64,000 bases of DNA from Streptomyces sp. HUAS CB01 (GCF_030406905.1 NZ_CP129137.1:620001-684000), one strand, 5' to 3'. Counted from the first letter of the stretch, positions 52,296-63,079 are shown. Notes: a model not told the origin generated them from the sequence alone. Numbers and translations are program-made.

Positions 52296-52383
52296 CGGGG
52301 TTTCTCCACTTTTGCGCCTCCCCGACCAAACGTTGCCGGACGTGTATGGCCCGATGGGCACAAGCGGTGCTAGAAAGGACAGC

Positions 52384-55128
52384 GTGATCAGGCGCTTCGA
52401 CCGATTGCGGGGCGTGTCGGTTCGGCCACTGATCGGCAAACGCCCCAGGAGCGTCGCCGGGCAGGTATTCATCCTCCAGGTGGCGGTCGTGGTCCTGCTC
52501 GTTCTCGGCACGATCCTCGCCCTCGTCCTGCAGACGCGGCACGACACGGATCGTGAGGCCCGCAACCGGTCGGTCGCGGTCGCGGAATCGTTTGCGCACT
52601 CGCCCGGCCTGCTCGCCGCCCTGGACGCACCCGATCCGTCCCGCATCCTGCAGCCGATCACCGAGGAGGCGCGCAAACGCGCCGGTGTCGACTTCATCGT
52701 CGTCATGGACACCAACGGGATCCGTTACACCCATCCCCAGCCGGAGCGGATCGGGAACCGCTTCGTCGGCACGATCGAGCCGTCCCTGCGGGGCGAGGTC
52801 CTGCTGGAGAGCGTGAACGGCCCCCTGGGCAAGGAGGTCCAGGCGGTCGTCCCGGTCACCGGCCCCGACGGCAACGTCAAGGCGCTGGTCTCGGCCGGTC
52901 TGACCGTCCGCAACGTGACGGGCGCGGTGAACCGGCAGCTGCCCGTCATCCTCGGCACGGGCGCGGCGGGCCTCGCGCTGGCCACCGCGGGCACGGCGCT
53001 GGCCACCAGGCGACTGAAACGCCAGACCCACGGACTCGGCCCGGCCGAGATGACCCGTATGTACGAGCATCACGACGCCGTCCTCCACGCGGTACGGGAA
53101 GGCGTCGTCATCGTCGGCGGAAACGGCACCCTTCTGCTCGCCAACGACGAGGCCCGCCGGCTGCTGGGGCTGGGTCCCGACTCCGAGGGCCGGCCCGTGC
53201 GCGATCTGGCGGGTCTCGAACCGTCGACGGCCGCCCTGCTGGCCTCGGGCACGACCGCCACCGACGAGGTGCTGACGGCCGGGGACCGGCTGCTGGTGGT
53301 CAACCAGCGCTCCACCGACGGCCCCGGCGGTCCGCTCGGCACCGTCGCCACCATCCGCGACTCCACCGAGTTGCAGGCGCTGACCGGCCGGGCCGAGGTG
53401 GCCCGCAAGCGCCTCCAGCTGCTGTACGACGCCGGGGTGGGGATCGGCACGACCCTGGACGTCGCCCGGACGGCCGAGGAGCTGGCCGAGGTCGCCGTCC
53501 CCTCCTTCGCCGACTACGTCACCGTCGACCTCGCGGACCCCGTGCTCAACGGGGAGGAGCCGAACGGCTCCGCGGGCGAAATGCGCCGTACCGCCGTCAG
53601 CGGCATCCGCGACGACCACCCGCTCTACGAGCGCGGCAGGCTGATCGCGTTCCTGCCCTCCACACCGCAGGCCCGCGGTATGGGCACCGGGCGGGCCGAG
53701 GTCGTCCCGGACCTGTCCCGGGCGCTGGGCTGGCGCGCTCAGGACCCCGAGCGGACGAAGGCCATCGTCGAGTACGGCATCCACTCGCTCATCACCGTGC
53801 CGCTGCAGGCCCGCGGCGTCGTCCTGGGAGTCGCCAACTTCTGGCGCTCGGAGAAGCCCGGCCCCTTCGAGGAGGACGACCTGTCCCTCGCCGAGGAGCT
53901 GGTCGCCCGGGCCGCGGTGTCCGTGGACAACGCGCGCCGGTACACGCGTGAGCACGCCCTGGCCGTGACGCTCCAGCGCAGCCTCCTGCCGAGGGCGCTG
54001 CCGGAGCACAGCGCCGTCGAGGTGGCGCACCGCTATCTGCCCGCCCAGTCCGGGGTGGGCGGCGACTGGTTCGACGTGATCCCGCTGCCGGGCAGCCGGG
54101 TGGCCCTGGTGGTGGGCGACGTGGTGGGCCACGGGCTGCACGCGGCGGCGACGATGGGACGCCTGCGGACCGCGGTGCACAACTTCTCCACGCTCGATCT
54201 GCCGCCCGACGAGCTGCTGGGCCATCTCGACGATCTCGTCGGCCGCATCGACCAGGACGAGATGGGCCCCGGCGGCAGTCCCGACGGCCCGGCGATGACC
54301 GGCGCCACCTGCCTCTACGCCATCTACGACCCGGTCTCGCGGCACTGCACCATGGCCCGGGCCGGGCATCCGCCGCCGGCGCTGGTCCGCCCTGACGGCA
54401 GTGTCGAGTTCCCCGAACTCCCGGCGGGGCCGCCGCTCGGGCTCGGCGGGATGCCGTTCGAGAGCGAGGTGCTCGAGATCCCCGAGGGCACCCGGCTCGT
54501 CTTCTACACGGACGGGCTCATCGAGGACCGCACCCGCGACATCGACGTCGGAATCGAGCTGCTGCGCCGTGCCCTCGCGCACACGGACGGCACTCCGGAG
54601 CAGACCTGCCAGGGCGTGCTGGACGCGCTGCTGCCGACCCGCCCGAAGGACGACGTGGCACTGCTCATCGCCCGTACCCGCGCCCTCGGCCCGGACCGGG
54701 TGGCCGAGTGGGACGTGCCGTCGGACCCCAGCGCGGTCGCCGGGATGCGTGCCGCCGCCGTGGGGAAGCTGGCGGAGTGGGGGCTGGAGGGGATGGCGTT
54801 CGGCACCGAGCTGATCCTCAGCGAGCTGCTCACCAACGCGATCCGGTACGGCACGCAGCCGATCCGGGTGCGGCTTCTGTACGACCAGGGCCTGACCTGC
54901 GAGGTCGCCGACGGCAGCAGCACCTCACCGCACCTGCGCTATGCCGCGACGACGGACGAGGGCGGCCGCGGGCTGTTCCTGGTGGCCCAGCTGTCCGAGC
55001 GCTGGGGCACGCGGTACACCTCCGACGGCAAGATCATCTGGGCCGAGCAGCCGTTGCCGGGGGACACCCCCGACACGGAGGCGGACGGGGAAGCCCTGCT
55101 GCGGCTGTTCGACTCCGAGCTGCTCTGA
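52384..55128 (+). CDS. Membrane sensor with PAS, GAF, SpoIIE phosphatase and ATPase domains (copy 2)
   Basis: A 914-residue paralogue of the protein at 5870-8644 with the same domain order. First helix QVFILQVAVVVLLVLGTILA, external sensor RAGVDFIVVMDTNGIRYTHP, then a PAS domain opening HDAVLHAVREGVVIV. A GAF domain, the SpoIIE core (GVGGDWFDVIPLPG, VVGDVVGHGLHAAATMGRL, FYTDGLIEDR, KDDVALLIAR) and an ATPase with ELLTNAIRYG and DEGGRGLFLV follow. GTG at 52384 follows GAAAGGAC; an in-frame ATG at 52354 has no ribosome site. It probably controls a partner-switching sigma-factor pathway. Directly downstream of the kinase gene cluster. Confidence 0.9.
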   Translation: MIRRFDRLRGVSVRPLIGKRPRSVAGQVFILQVAVVVLLVLGTILALVLQTRHDTDREARNRSVAVAESFAHSPGLLAALDAPDPSRILQPITEEARKRAGVDFIVVMDTNGIRYTHPQPERIGNRFVGTIEPSLRGEVLLESVNGPLGKEVQAVVPVTGPDGNVKALVSAGLTVRNVTGAVNRQLPVILGTGAAGLALATAGTALATRRLKRQTHGLGPAEMTRMYEHHDAVLHAVREGVVIVGGNGTLLLANDEARRLLGLGPDSEGRPVRDLAGLEPSTAALLASGTTATDEVLTAGDRLLVVNQRSTDGPGGPLGTVATIRDSTELQALTGRAEVARKRLQLLYDAGVGIGTTLDVARTAEELAEVAVPSFADYVTVDLADPVLNGEEPNGSAGEMRRTAVSGIRDDHPLYERGRLIAFLPSTPQARGMGTGRAEVVPDLSRALGWRAQDPERTKAIVEYGIHSLITVPLQARGVVLGVANFWRSEKPGPFEEDDLSLAEELVARAAVSVDNARRYTREHALAVTLQRSLLPRALPEHSAVEVAHRYLPAQSGVGGDWFDVIPLPGSRVALVVGDVVGHGLHAAATMGRLRTAVHNFSTLDLPPDELLGHLDDLVGRIDQDEMGPGGSPDGPAMTGATCLYAIYDPVSRHCTMARAGHPPPALVRPDGSVEFPELPAGPPLGLGGMPFESEVLEIPEGTRLVFYTDGLIEDRTRDIDVGIELLRRALAHTDGTPEQTCQGVLDALLPTRPKDDVALLIARTRALGPDRVAEWDVPSDPSAVAGMRAAAVGKLAEWGLEGMAFGTELILSELLTNAIRYGTQPIRVRLLYDQGLTCEVADGSSTSPHLRYAATTDEGGRGLFLVAQLSERWGTRYTSDGKIIWAEQPLPGDTPDTEADGEALLRLFDSELL

Positions 55129-55160
55129 GGCGCCGCGGCTCGCCCGCCCCCGGCGACGTA

Positions 55161-55174
55161 CCCGGATTTCCGGG
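55161..55174. terminator. Short GC hairpin after the sensor phosphatase
   Basis: CCCGG and CCGGG pair around ATTT, followed by a G-run. It lies between convergent ends of the sensor gene and the TetR gene. Weak by itself but well placed. Confidence 0.4.
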
Positions 55175-55234
55175 GGGGACTCCGGGTCGCGCTCGGCGCG
55201 CCGGCCGACCCCCCGGGTCGCCGTCCCCGCCCGG

Positions 55235-56398
55235 TCAGCCCGCGGTCGGGGCGTGCCCGGAGCGCGCCGGGGCGGCGGAAGCGACGGCGTGACAGGCGCC
55301 CGGGCCCGTCGCCCGGTACAGGACGCGCCCTCCGCCGACGCGGACGGCCGCCTCCGTGCGGTCGTCGGCACCGGTGATCCCCGCCGCGGCGGCGACCGCC
55401 CCCGGGCCGTCGCACACCACCCGCAGCCCCGGCCACGCCGACAGCGGAAACGCCTCGCGCAGACAACGGCTCAGCTCCCCCACGACCAGGCGCGTCAGGG
55501 GGACGAGCTCGTCCGGTTGCCCGGTGACCACGACGAGGGTGATCCCCGTGCCGGGCGGAGCGGCCCGTACCGCCTCCTCGACGGCCGACAGCCGGTGTGT
55601 GCCGAGGAAGGCCACCACGCCGTCCGCCGCGAGGGACGCGGGTTCGCCCCGTACGAGATCGGCCGCCCCGGGCGGCTCCCACGGCTCGTCGGCCCGGCGT
55701 GCCGGCCGTACCCCGGTGGGCGGGGCCCACCAGTCGCTCAGCTCCAGCCCGGCCAGTCGCTCGCATGCGCTCACGACGTCGTACGGCTCCATGAAGCCCG
55801 GAGCGGCGGCGGCCGTGCGGCTCGCGCCGTGCAGGGTGGCGAGGACGGTCTTGGCGACCCGCACCGAGCGGCGCGGCGGCGCGCCCGGGCTCGGGGTGGG
55901 CGGGTTCAGCGCCTCCAGCGCCAGGGCGACCAGCAGGGCGTCCAGGTCGAGGAGCTGGCGGTAGGGCCTGCGCAGCGCCTCGTCGGCCGTGACCTCCGGT
56001 ATGAGGTCGGCCGACAGACGGGCCTCCCCCGGCCGGGGTGCGGTGGCGTCCCCGGCCACCGTGCCGGCCCGTTCTCCCTGGTCCGCCGCGGCCGACGACG
56101 GTCGGGTGACCCACGTCCGGGCGAGGGCGCCGAGGGCCTCGGCCGCGGTGCGGCCCTGCCCGGGTGCCGGGCCGGTCCACCCGGGTGCGCGTTCGGCCAG
56201 CTCGGCGAGGACCGCGAAGTAGAGGGCGCGCTTGCCGGGGAAGTTGGAGTAGACGGCGCCGCGGGTGAGGCCGGCGCGCTCGGCGATGGCGTCGATCCTG
56301 GCGGCACGGAAACCGCGCTCGGCGAACTCGTCCCTGGCCGCGGCCAGCACGCCGGCACGGGTGCGCTCCTGCGTCTGAGCCCTGGTGAGCCGAGCCAT
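55235..56398 (-). CDS. TetR-family regulator with long C-terminal domain
   Basis: A 387-residue protein, about twice the usual TetR length. The DNA-binding part is clear: AAARDEFAERGFRAARIDAI then AGLTRGAVYSNFPGKRALYF. A helical ligand domain runs to about residue 210. The rest contains VAFLGTHRLSAVEEAVRAAP, GITLVVVTGQPDELVPLTRL, WPGLRVVCDGPGAVAAAAGI and AVRVGGGRVLYRATGP. This resembles a thioredoxin/peroxiredoxin-like fold but shows no CxxC. Start ATG at 56398. It faces clpX with 94 bp between, sharing a palindrome. Confidence 0.85.
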   Translation of the reverse strand: MARLTRAQTQERTRAGVLAAARDEFAERGFRAARIDAIAERAGLTRGAVYSNFPGKRALYFAVLAELAERAPGWTGPAPGQGRTAAEALGALARTWVTRPSSAAADQGERAGTVAGDATAPRPGEARLSADLIPEVTADEALRRPYRQLLDLDALLVALALEALNPPTPSPGAPPRRSVRVAKTVLATLHGASRTAAAAPGFMEPYDVVSACERLAGLELSDWWAPPTGVRPARRADEPWEPPGAADLVRGEPASLAADGVVAFLGTHRLSAVEEAVRAAPPGTGITLVVVTGQPDELVPLTRLVVGELSRCLREAFPLSAWPGLRVVCDGPGAVAAAAGITGADDRTEAAVRVGGGRVLYRATGPGACHAVASAAPARSGHAPTAG

Positions 56399-56452
56399 CG
56401 TTCTCCTCGTCGCGCGTGCCCGTCGCCGTTCCGGGCCCGAATGACAGTAACA

Positions 56453-56475
56453 TCTGGATGACGAGACCATCCGGA
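56453..56475. promoter_or_regulatory. Imperfect palindrome between TetR and clpX
   Basis: TCTGGATG and CATCCGGA flank ACGAGAC, seven of eight base pairs symmetric. It lies 18 bp before the clpX start and 55 bp from the TetR start, a likely TetR operator controlling both genes. Confidence 0.55.
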
Positions 56476-56492
56476 GGGGGCTGGGCACGTTC

Positions 56493-57779
<1,287 letters not shown>

Positions 57780-57782
57780 GGC

Positions 57783-57799
57783 CGCCCCGTACCGGGGCG
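57783..57799. terminator. GC hairpin after clpX
   Basis: CGCCCCG pairs with CGGGGCG around TAC, immediately after the clpX stop. The remaining region to 58036 (convergent ABC gene end) holds nothing else recognised. Confidence 0.5.
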
Positions 57800-58036
57800 C
57801 CCGTACCGCACGGGGCATCCCGCGTTCGGCCGGACGGCGCCGTGCCGGACGGCACGGGGACGGCAGGACGGAACGTCGACGGCGGAGACGGCCGGCTCCG
57901 GCGGGGCGCCCTGCCCGACGACAGTGCCTGCGGCGACAAGGGCCCGGGGCCGCTCCGGAGGCGTGGAGTGCCCGGAAGGGCGCCTCGACCCCGACGTCTC
58001 CGCTCTACTGCGCCCCCGGCAACGCCGGGATGGCGC

Positions 58037-60331
58037 TCAGGCCACCGCGCTGAGGGTGTCCACCAGCCGGCGGCGCGCGGCCCGGGCCGCCGGCAGCGCC
58101 GCGAGCGCGACCGCTCCCAGCACGGCGGCGGCCGCGAGCAGCAGCAGATGGAGCGGGGACGGGGCCTGCGCGATACCGGCGCCGATCCCGCTGGAACGGC
58201 CCTCGGCGTCGATCAGCCAGTGGGCGAGGGGCACCCCGAGACCCGCTCCCGCCACCGCGGCGGCCAGCGCGGTGCACCCGACCGCGGTGACGGTGACGGC
58301 GGTGATCTGCCGGGGCGACAGCCCGATCGCCTTCAGGGCGAGCAGATCACGCTCGCCGTCCCGTACGCTCCCGCCGATCGCCGTCGACAGTTCCGTGAGC
58401 CCGATCAGGGCGAGCACGGCGATGAGTCCGGCCACGACCCCCCGCATCGTGGAGAGCCGGTCGGCGGGGCTGGTGACCTCGTGGATGTCGAGCCGCCCCT
58501 GTGCGGCCTCGGTGAGCTCGGCGCGGACGCCGGCCGGATCGGCTCCCGGCCGCAACTGGAGCTGGTAGAGCGTCGCGCGCAGGGCCGGGTCGTTCTCGCG
58601 GAGGGTGTCGAGCGAGGTGGAGATCGTCCGGCCGCCGTTCTCCGGTTCGATGCTGCGGCCCACGATGTGGAGGATCTGCGGGTGTCCCCCGACGGTCATC
58701 CGCACCCAGTCGCCGACCTCCGCGCCCAGCAGGTCGAGCAGACCCTGCCCGGCCACCGCCTCGTCGGGGCCGTCGGCGGACCGGCCCTCGGCCACCGTGA
58801 ACGGGTACGGCCGCTCGCGGGTGCCGAGTCCGCGCAGCGCGATGGTGCCGGTCTGGCCGGGCACCAGCGCCGCGACCTCGACCCCGGGATGGGCCGCCAC
58901 GACCTGCGGGTGGCCGTCGAGCAGCGCCGCGGCCTCCCGGTCGGCGAGGCCGCTGTCCGCGCGCGCGGTGAGCGCCGAGGGCAGTCCCAGTTCCGCCGGC
59001 CTGCTGTCGAAGCGCGCGATGGTCGTCCACGCGCTCAGCGCCACGGTGATCAGCAGCAGTGGCAGGGCCAGCCGGACGATCGTGGCGGGGGTCTGCGGGC
59101 CGCGGGCGAAGGCACGGTGCCAGCCGAGGACGAGAGCCGGGGGCAGCCCGAGCCCGAGGGCCCTGCGGGCCGGCCCCGACAGCCGGCCGCCCGGCGCCCT
59201 CCCGGCCGGGAGCACCGGAACCGGAGGCACACGGCCGGCGCGCCAGGCCGCGAGGCAGGTGGTGGCGCCGATGAACAGCACCGCGGCGACGGGTACGGCG
59301 AGCAGGGCGGCCGTGTGCCCGGGCAGCCCCTGCCAGACGCCGACCGCCTCGCCGAGCCGGCCGGGTACGGCGCTGCCCAGGGTCTCGATGAGCACGGTGG
59401 CGACGAGGGCGCCGAGGACGGCGAAGGCCAGGTGCTGGACCAGGAAGACCCGCACCACCTGCCCGGGGGTGAAGCCGATGGCCTTGAGCACGGAGATGTC
59501 CCGGAGGTGGCCGCGGACCCGTGTGCTGATCGCCCCGAAGACGGCGAGGGCGGCGGCGAGCAGCGCGCCGAGCCCGAAGAGGCCGAGGACCTGGCCGAGC
59601 AGCCGGGTGTCCCCCTGGGCCTCCGACCGGGCCTGCTGCCAGCTGGAGACGTCGGTGACCGCCCCGGCGCCGAGCACGGTGACGGCGCGCTGGACGGCGT
59701 AGTCGGTGTCGCCGGGGTCGGTGAGCAGCAGACCGACGACATGGCCGGGTCTGTCTCCCGTGTCGCGCACGCGGTCGGGCAGGGCCCAGACGGTGCCGGA
59801 GCGTTCGCCGGGCCGGTAGCGCGGTTCGGCGCTGTCCGCGACACCGACGACGGTCAGGGTCCGGCCGGTGGCGGGGACGGTGAGGCTGTCGCCCGGGCCG
59901 GCGACCAGGGCGCGGGCCAGGCTGCTCTCCAGGACGACGCCGTCGGGGGTCGCGGGGCTGAGCCAGCGGCCGGAGGTGAGGAGGGGCCGCCCGGTGGCGG
60001 GCGGCTCGGCCCCGGCACCGCGGAGTTCTACGGAGGCCCGGGCGCCGCGTGAGGCCACGGTCGCCGCCGAGGTGCGGAACGGGCCGGACACGGCCTCGAC
60101 CCCGTCGAGGTCCGCGAGCCGGCCGGCGTCGGCGGACGGCCCGGTGTGGATCCAGACATGGGCGCCGTGGGACTGGGCGAAGACCCGCTGCCAGGGGTTG
60201 GTGGCGTAGCCGAAGAGCGCGGCCGCCAGCAGCAGCGCCGCGACGATGCCCGCGGTGGCGGAGACGATGAACAGCGCCTCGCCCCGGTGGGTGCGCAGGT
60301 CGGCGTGCGCCCAGCGCAGGGTGGCCCGCAC
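58037..60331 (-). CDS. ABC transporter permease, FtsX/MacB type, duplicated
   Basis: A 764-residue membrane protein made of two FtsX-like halves. It has an N-terminal helix (ALFIVSATAGIVAALLLAAA) and a large outer domain. A first helix group contains DISVLKAIGFTPGQVVRVFL; a second outer domain follows, and a second helix group contains RDLLALKAIGLSPRQITAVT. The LKAIGFTP-type loops contact the ATPase. The start is GTG at 60331, two bases after the ATPase stop. Such transporters work mechanically on envelope proteins or export peptides and lipids. It is the last gene of the PadR operon. Confidence 0.92.
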   Translation of the reverse strand: MRATLRWAHADLRTHRGEALFIVSATAGIVAALLLAAALFGYATNPWQRVFAQSHGAHVWIHTGPSADAGRLADLDGVEAVSGPFRTSAATVASRGARASVELRGAGAEPPATGRPLLTSGRWLSPATPDGVVLESSLARALVAGPGDSLTVPATGRTLTVVGVADSAEPRYRPGERSGTVWALPDRVRDTGDRPGHVVGLLLTDPGDTDYAVQRAVTVLGAGAVTDVSSWQQARSEAQGDTRLLGQVLGLFGLGALLAAALAVFGAISTRVRGHLRDISVLKAIGFTPGQVVRVFLVQHLAFAVLGALVATVLIETLGSAVPGRLGEAVGVWQGLPGHTAALLAVPVAAVLFIGATTCLAAWRAGRVPPVPVLPAGRAPGGRLSGPARRALGLGLPPALVLGWHRAFARGPQTPATIVRLALPLLLITVALSAWTTIARFDSRPAELGLPSALTARADSGLADREAAALLDGHPQVVAAHPGVEVAALVPGQTGTIALRGLGTRERPYPFTVAEGRSADGPDEAVAGQGLLDLLGAEVGDWVRMTVGGHPQILHIVGRSIEPENGGRTISTSLDTLRENDPALRATLYQLQLRPGADPAGVRAELTEAAQGRLDIHEVTSPADRLSTMRGVVAGLIAVLALIGLTELSTAIGGSVRDGERDLLALKAIGLSPRQITAVTVTAVGCTALAAAVAGAGLGVPLAHWLIDAEGRSSGIGAGIAQAPSPLHLLLLAAAAVLGAVALAALPAARAARRRLVDTLSAVA

Positions 60332-60333
60332 GG

Positions 60334-61104
60334 TCAGTCCTTCAGTTCCAGGACGCCGGAGAGCCCGGTGCCCCGGGCGGGGGTGCCGCCCAGCTCGGCG
60401 TCGTCGGCTATGCGGCCGTCGAAGAAGCTGATGACCCGGTCGGCGGCGCTGGCGAGCCGCGCGTCATGGGTGACGAGGAGGATGGTCTGGCCGCGCTGGT
60501 GGAAGCGGGACAGCAGACGCATGACCTCGCGGGTGCCCTTGCTGTCGAGGCTGCCGGCCGGCTCGTCGGCCAGCAGCAGCCGGGGGTGGTTGACCAGCGC
60601 GCGGGCCAGTGCGACCCGCTGCTGCTCACCGCCGGACAGCTCGCCCGGCATGCTGCGGGCCTTGCCCTCCAGCCCCAGTTCGGCGAGCAGCTTCTCGCGC
60701 TCGGCCCGTGCCTGCCGGGGGCCGGTGCCGGCCAGCAGCGCGGGCAGTTCGACGTTGTCGGCGACCGTGAGGTTGGACACGAGGTTGAAGAACTGGAAGA
60801 CGATGCCGATCCGGCGCCGCCGCTCGGTCGCCCACCGGGCCTCGCTGTAGGCGTCGGTGCACTCGCCGTCGAGCCAGATGCTTCCGCCGTCGGGCCGCTG
60901 CAGCCCGCCGAGCAGGTGCAGAAGGGTCGACTTGCCGGCCCCGGAGGGGCCGCTGACGGCGACGAACTCCCCGCGGCGCACGGACAGGTCCACCCCGCGC
61001 ACGGCATGGGCCGGGGCACCCTCGCCGTGGTGGGTCTTCACGAGCCCCTCGGCGCGCAGGAGCGGGACCCGGTCGGTGACGTCCGGGTCGGCGGCGTGGC
61101 TCAT
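60334..61104 (-). CDS. ABC transporter ATPase (MacB/LolD type)
   Basis: A 256-residue nucleotide-binding subunit: Walker A VSGPSGAGKSTLLHLLGGLQ, Q-loop IGIVFQFFNLVSNLTV, signature GELSGGEQQRVALARALV, Walker B LLLADEPAGSLDSKG, and switch His in ILLVTHDARLASAAD. The type matches ATPases paired with FtsX permeases. It overlaps the PadR gene by ATGA upstream and nearly abuts the permease gene, giving one three-gene operon. Confidence 0.94.
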   Translation of the reverse strand: MSHAADPDVTDRVPLLRAEGLVKTHHGEGAPAHAVRGVDLSVRRGEFVAVSGPSGAGKSTLLHLLGGLQRPDGGSIWLDGECTDAYSEARWATERRRRIGIVFQFFNLVSNLTVADNVELPALLAGTGPRQARAEREKLLAELGLEGKARSMPGELSGGEQQRVALARALVNHPRLLLADEPAGSLDSKGTREVMRLLSRFHQRGQTILLVTHDARLASAADRVISFFDGRIADDAELGGTPARGTGLSGVLELKD

Positions 61105-61616
61105 TCCAGCCCCTCCAGCTCCTCCTGGCAGCGCTCCAGCCAGTCGAGGTCGGCCTGCAGGTGCAGCATGGCTCCCTCGATCAGGAGATGGGCGATGCGG
61201 TTGTCCCGGTCCTCGGTCGCGGACAGCTTCGACAGGTTGCGCATGGTGTTGAGGTACTCGCGTCGCTGTTTGTTGATGAGGGCGATCTGGTCGGCGATTC
61301 CGGTCCTCGGGGCGAGAGCGAGTTTCATGAAGAACTCGTCCCGGACCCGCGGCTCGTCCGCGGTCTCCTCGAACCAGGCGCGCAGCGCCTCCGTCCCGGC
61401 GTCGGTGAGCCGGTAGATCTTCTTGTTGGGCCGGCTGGACTGGGCGACCTCCTCGCCCTCGATCAGCCCCGACTTCTCCAGGCGCCCGAGCGTCACGTAG
61501 ATCTGGCCGACGTTCGGCTGAGGGTACGCGGAGCCCAGCAGTTGCTCAAGGTCCTGCTTGAGCTCGTAGCCGTGGGCGGGCCCCCGGGAGAGAAGTGCCA
61601 GGAGCGGCAGACGCAC
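61101..61616 (-). CDS. PadR-family transcriptional regulator
   Basis: A 171-residue winged-helix regulator: LPLLALLSRGPAHGYELKQD, QPNVGQIYVTLGRLEKSGLI with wing SSRPNKKIYRLTDAG, and a C-terminal dimerising helix IAHLLIEGAMLHLQADLDWL. GTG at 61616 was chosen because GGAGGGG precedes it and the conserved domain begins there; an ATG at 61703 would add 29 unstructured residues. First gene of the ABC operon, probably repressing it. Confidence 0.9.
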   Translation of the reverse strand: MRLPLLALLSRGPAHGYELKQDLEQLLGSAYPQPNVGQIYVTLGRLEKSGLIEGEEVAQSSRPNKKIYRLTDAGTEALRAWFEETADEPRVRDEFFMKLALAPRTGIADQIALINKQRREYLNTMRNLSKLSATEDRDNRIAHLLIEGAMLHLQADLDWLERCQEELEGLE

Positions 61617-61704
61617 GCGCGCTCCCCTCCTCCCTGTTGGTCCGCCGGCCGGCCGAGGGCGGTCCGTTACGGTGTCCGGTGTGGTCCGGATCGCTCTCGT
61701 CATC

Positions 61705-61724
61705 CGATACGGGCTCTAGTATCG
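61705..61724. promoter_or_regulatory. CGATAC-N8-GTATCG dyad, probable PadR operator
   Basis: Perfect six-base arms around GGGCTCTA, midway between the divergent PadR and sugar-binding protein genes. TAGTAT inside it could serve as a -10 element. A further GTATAC and two CATG sites lie at 61728-61747. Probably bound by the adjacent PadR protein. Confidence 0.5.
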
Positions 61725-61795
61725 CCCATGCCTAACGGGTATACATGCCCTGGACGCGGTCGACGAAGCCCACGCCGGTGCACCAGGAGGAACCT

Positions 61796-63079
61796 ATGCG
61801 GTGGATACGTGCCGCCGGTAGGGGGCTCCTGATCGCGGCGGTGGTGCTCGCGGGACACGTCTCGGCGGGCACCGGTGGGGGCCCGGACGCCGCCGTGGCC
61901 GCCCGGGGCGACGGACGCGGCCCCATGACCCTGGCCACCGCCGGGGACCTCACCGGCTATCTCGGCCCCCTGCTCGAGGGCTGGAACCGGAGCCGCCCGG
62001 ACGAGAAGGTCACCCTGGTCGAGCTGCCGGACTCCGCGGACGAGACCCGGGCCCAGCTGACCACGGGGCTGCGCTCGGGCGACGGCCGCTACGACATCCT
62101 CAACATGGACGTGGCGTGGACCTCGGAGTTCGCCGCGGCGGGCTGGATAGCCCCGCTGGAGGCCGGCCGCTTCCCGCTCGACAGCTTCCTGCCGCCGGTG
62201 CTCGACACGGCGACGTACGAAGGAAAGCTGTACGCCGTCCCGTACGTCACGAACGCCGGGATGCTCTACTACCGCAAGGACGTCCTCGACCGCGAGGGCG
62301 AGACCCCGCCGCGCACCTGGGCGGAGCTGGAGCGCCAGGCACGGACGCTCGCCCCACGGCACGGCCTCGGCGGCTACGCCGGGCAGTTCCTGCCGTACGA
62401 GGGCCTCACGGTGAACGCGACGGAGGCGGTGTACTCGGCCGGCGGCACGATCCTCGGCGACGACGGCCGGGTCACCGTGGACTCCCCGGCGGCGCGCTCC
62501 GGTCTCGGGTTCCTCGCCCGCGGGGTGCGCGACGGCTGGATCCCCCGGGAGTCGCTGACCTTCAAGGAGGAGGAGTCCCGCCAGGCCTTCCAGGACGGCC
62601 GGCTGCTCTTCCTGCGCAACTGGCCCTACGCGTACCCCGGGGCCTCCGGGAAGGACTCACGGGTGGCGGGGAAGTTCGGCGCCGTGCCGCTGCCCGGCCC
62701 CGACGGGCCGGGGACCAGCGTGCTGGGCGGGTCGAACCTCGCGGTCAGTGCCCGCGCCCGGCACCCGGAGTCGGCGAGCGACCTCATCGCCTACCTCACC
62801 AGCGCCCCCGTGCAGCGCAAGGTGCTCACGGAGGGCGCGCTGCCACCCGTGCGGGCTGAGCTCTACCAGGACCCCGGGCTGATCCGGCGGTTCCCCTATC
62901 TGCCCACTCTGCGGGCCAGCGTCCTGTCCGCGGCCCCGCGGCCCAAGAGCGCACGGTACGAGCAGGTCAGCCTGGCCGTGCAGGCCGTCGTGCACGACGC
63001 GATGGCGCAGCACCAGAACCCCGGCGAGGCAGTGCGCCGGCTCTCCCGGGAGCTCTCGGCGGTCGCCCGCCGGGGCTGA
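61796..63079 (+). CDS. Extracellular sugar-binding protein of an ABC importer
   Basis: A 427-residue protein of the bacterial solute-binding family 1: PMTLATAGDLTGYLGPLLEG, YDILNMDVAWTSEFAAAGWI, KLYAVPYVTNAGMLYYRKDV and FLRNWPYAYPGASGKDSR are typical of maltose/trehalose-type binding proteins. The N-terminal helix LLIAAVVLAGHVSAG has no cysteine, so it is not a standard lipoprotein. AGGAGG precedes ATG at 61796. No permease genes follow; the next gene is a GH13 glucosidase, suggesting alpha-glucoside uptake and breakdown. Confidence 0.88.
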   Translation: MRWIRAAGRGLLIAAVVLAGHVSAGTGGGPDAAVAARGDGRGPMTLATAGDLTGYLGPLLEGWNRSRPDEKVTLVELPDSADETRAQLTTGLRSGDGRYDILNMDVAWTSEFAAAGWIAPLEAGRFPLDSFLPPVLDTATYEGKLYAVPYVTNAGMLYYRKDVLDREGETPPRTWAELERQARTLAPRHGLGGYAGQFLPYEGLTVNATEAVYSAGGTILGDDGRVTVDSPAARSGLGFLARGVRDGWIPRESLTFKEEESRQAFQDGRLLFLRNWPYAYPGASGKDSRVAGKFGAVPLPGPDGPGTSVLGGSNLAVSARARHPESASDLIAYLTSAPVQRKVLTEGALPPVRAELYQDPGLIRRFPYLPTLRASVLSAAPRPKSARYEQVSLAVQAVVHDAMAQHQNPGEAVRRLSRELSAVARRG

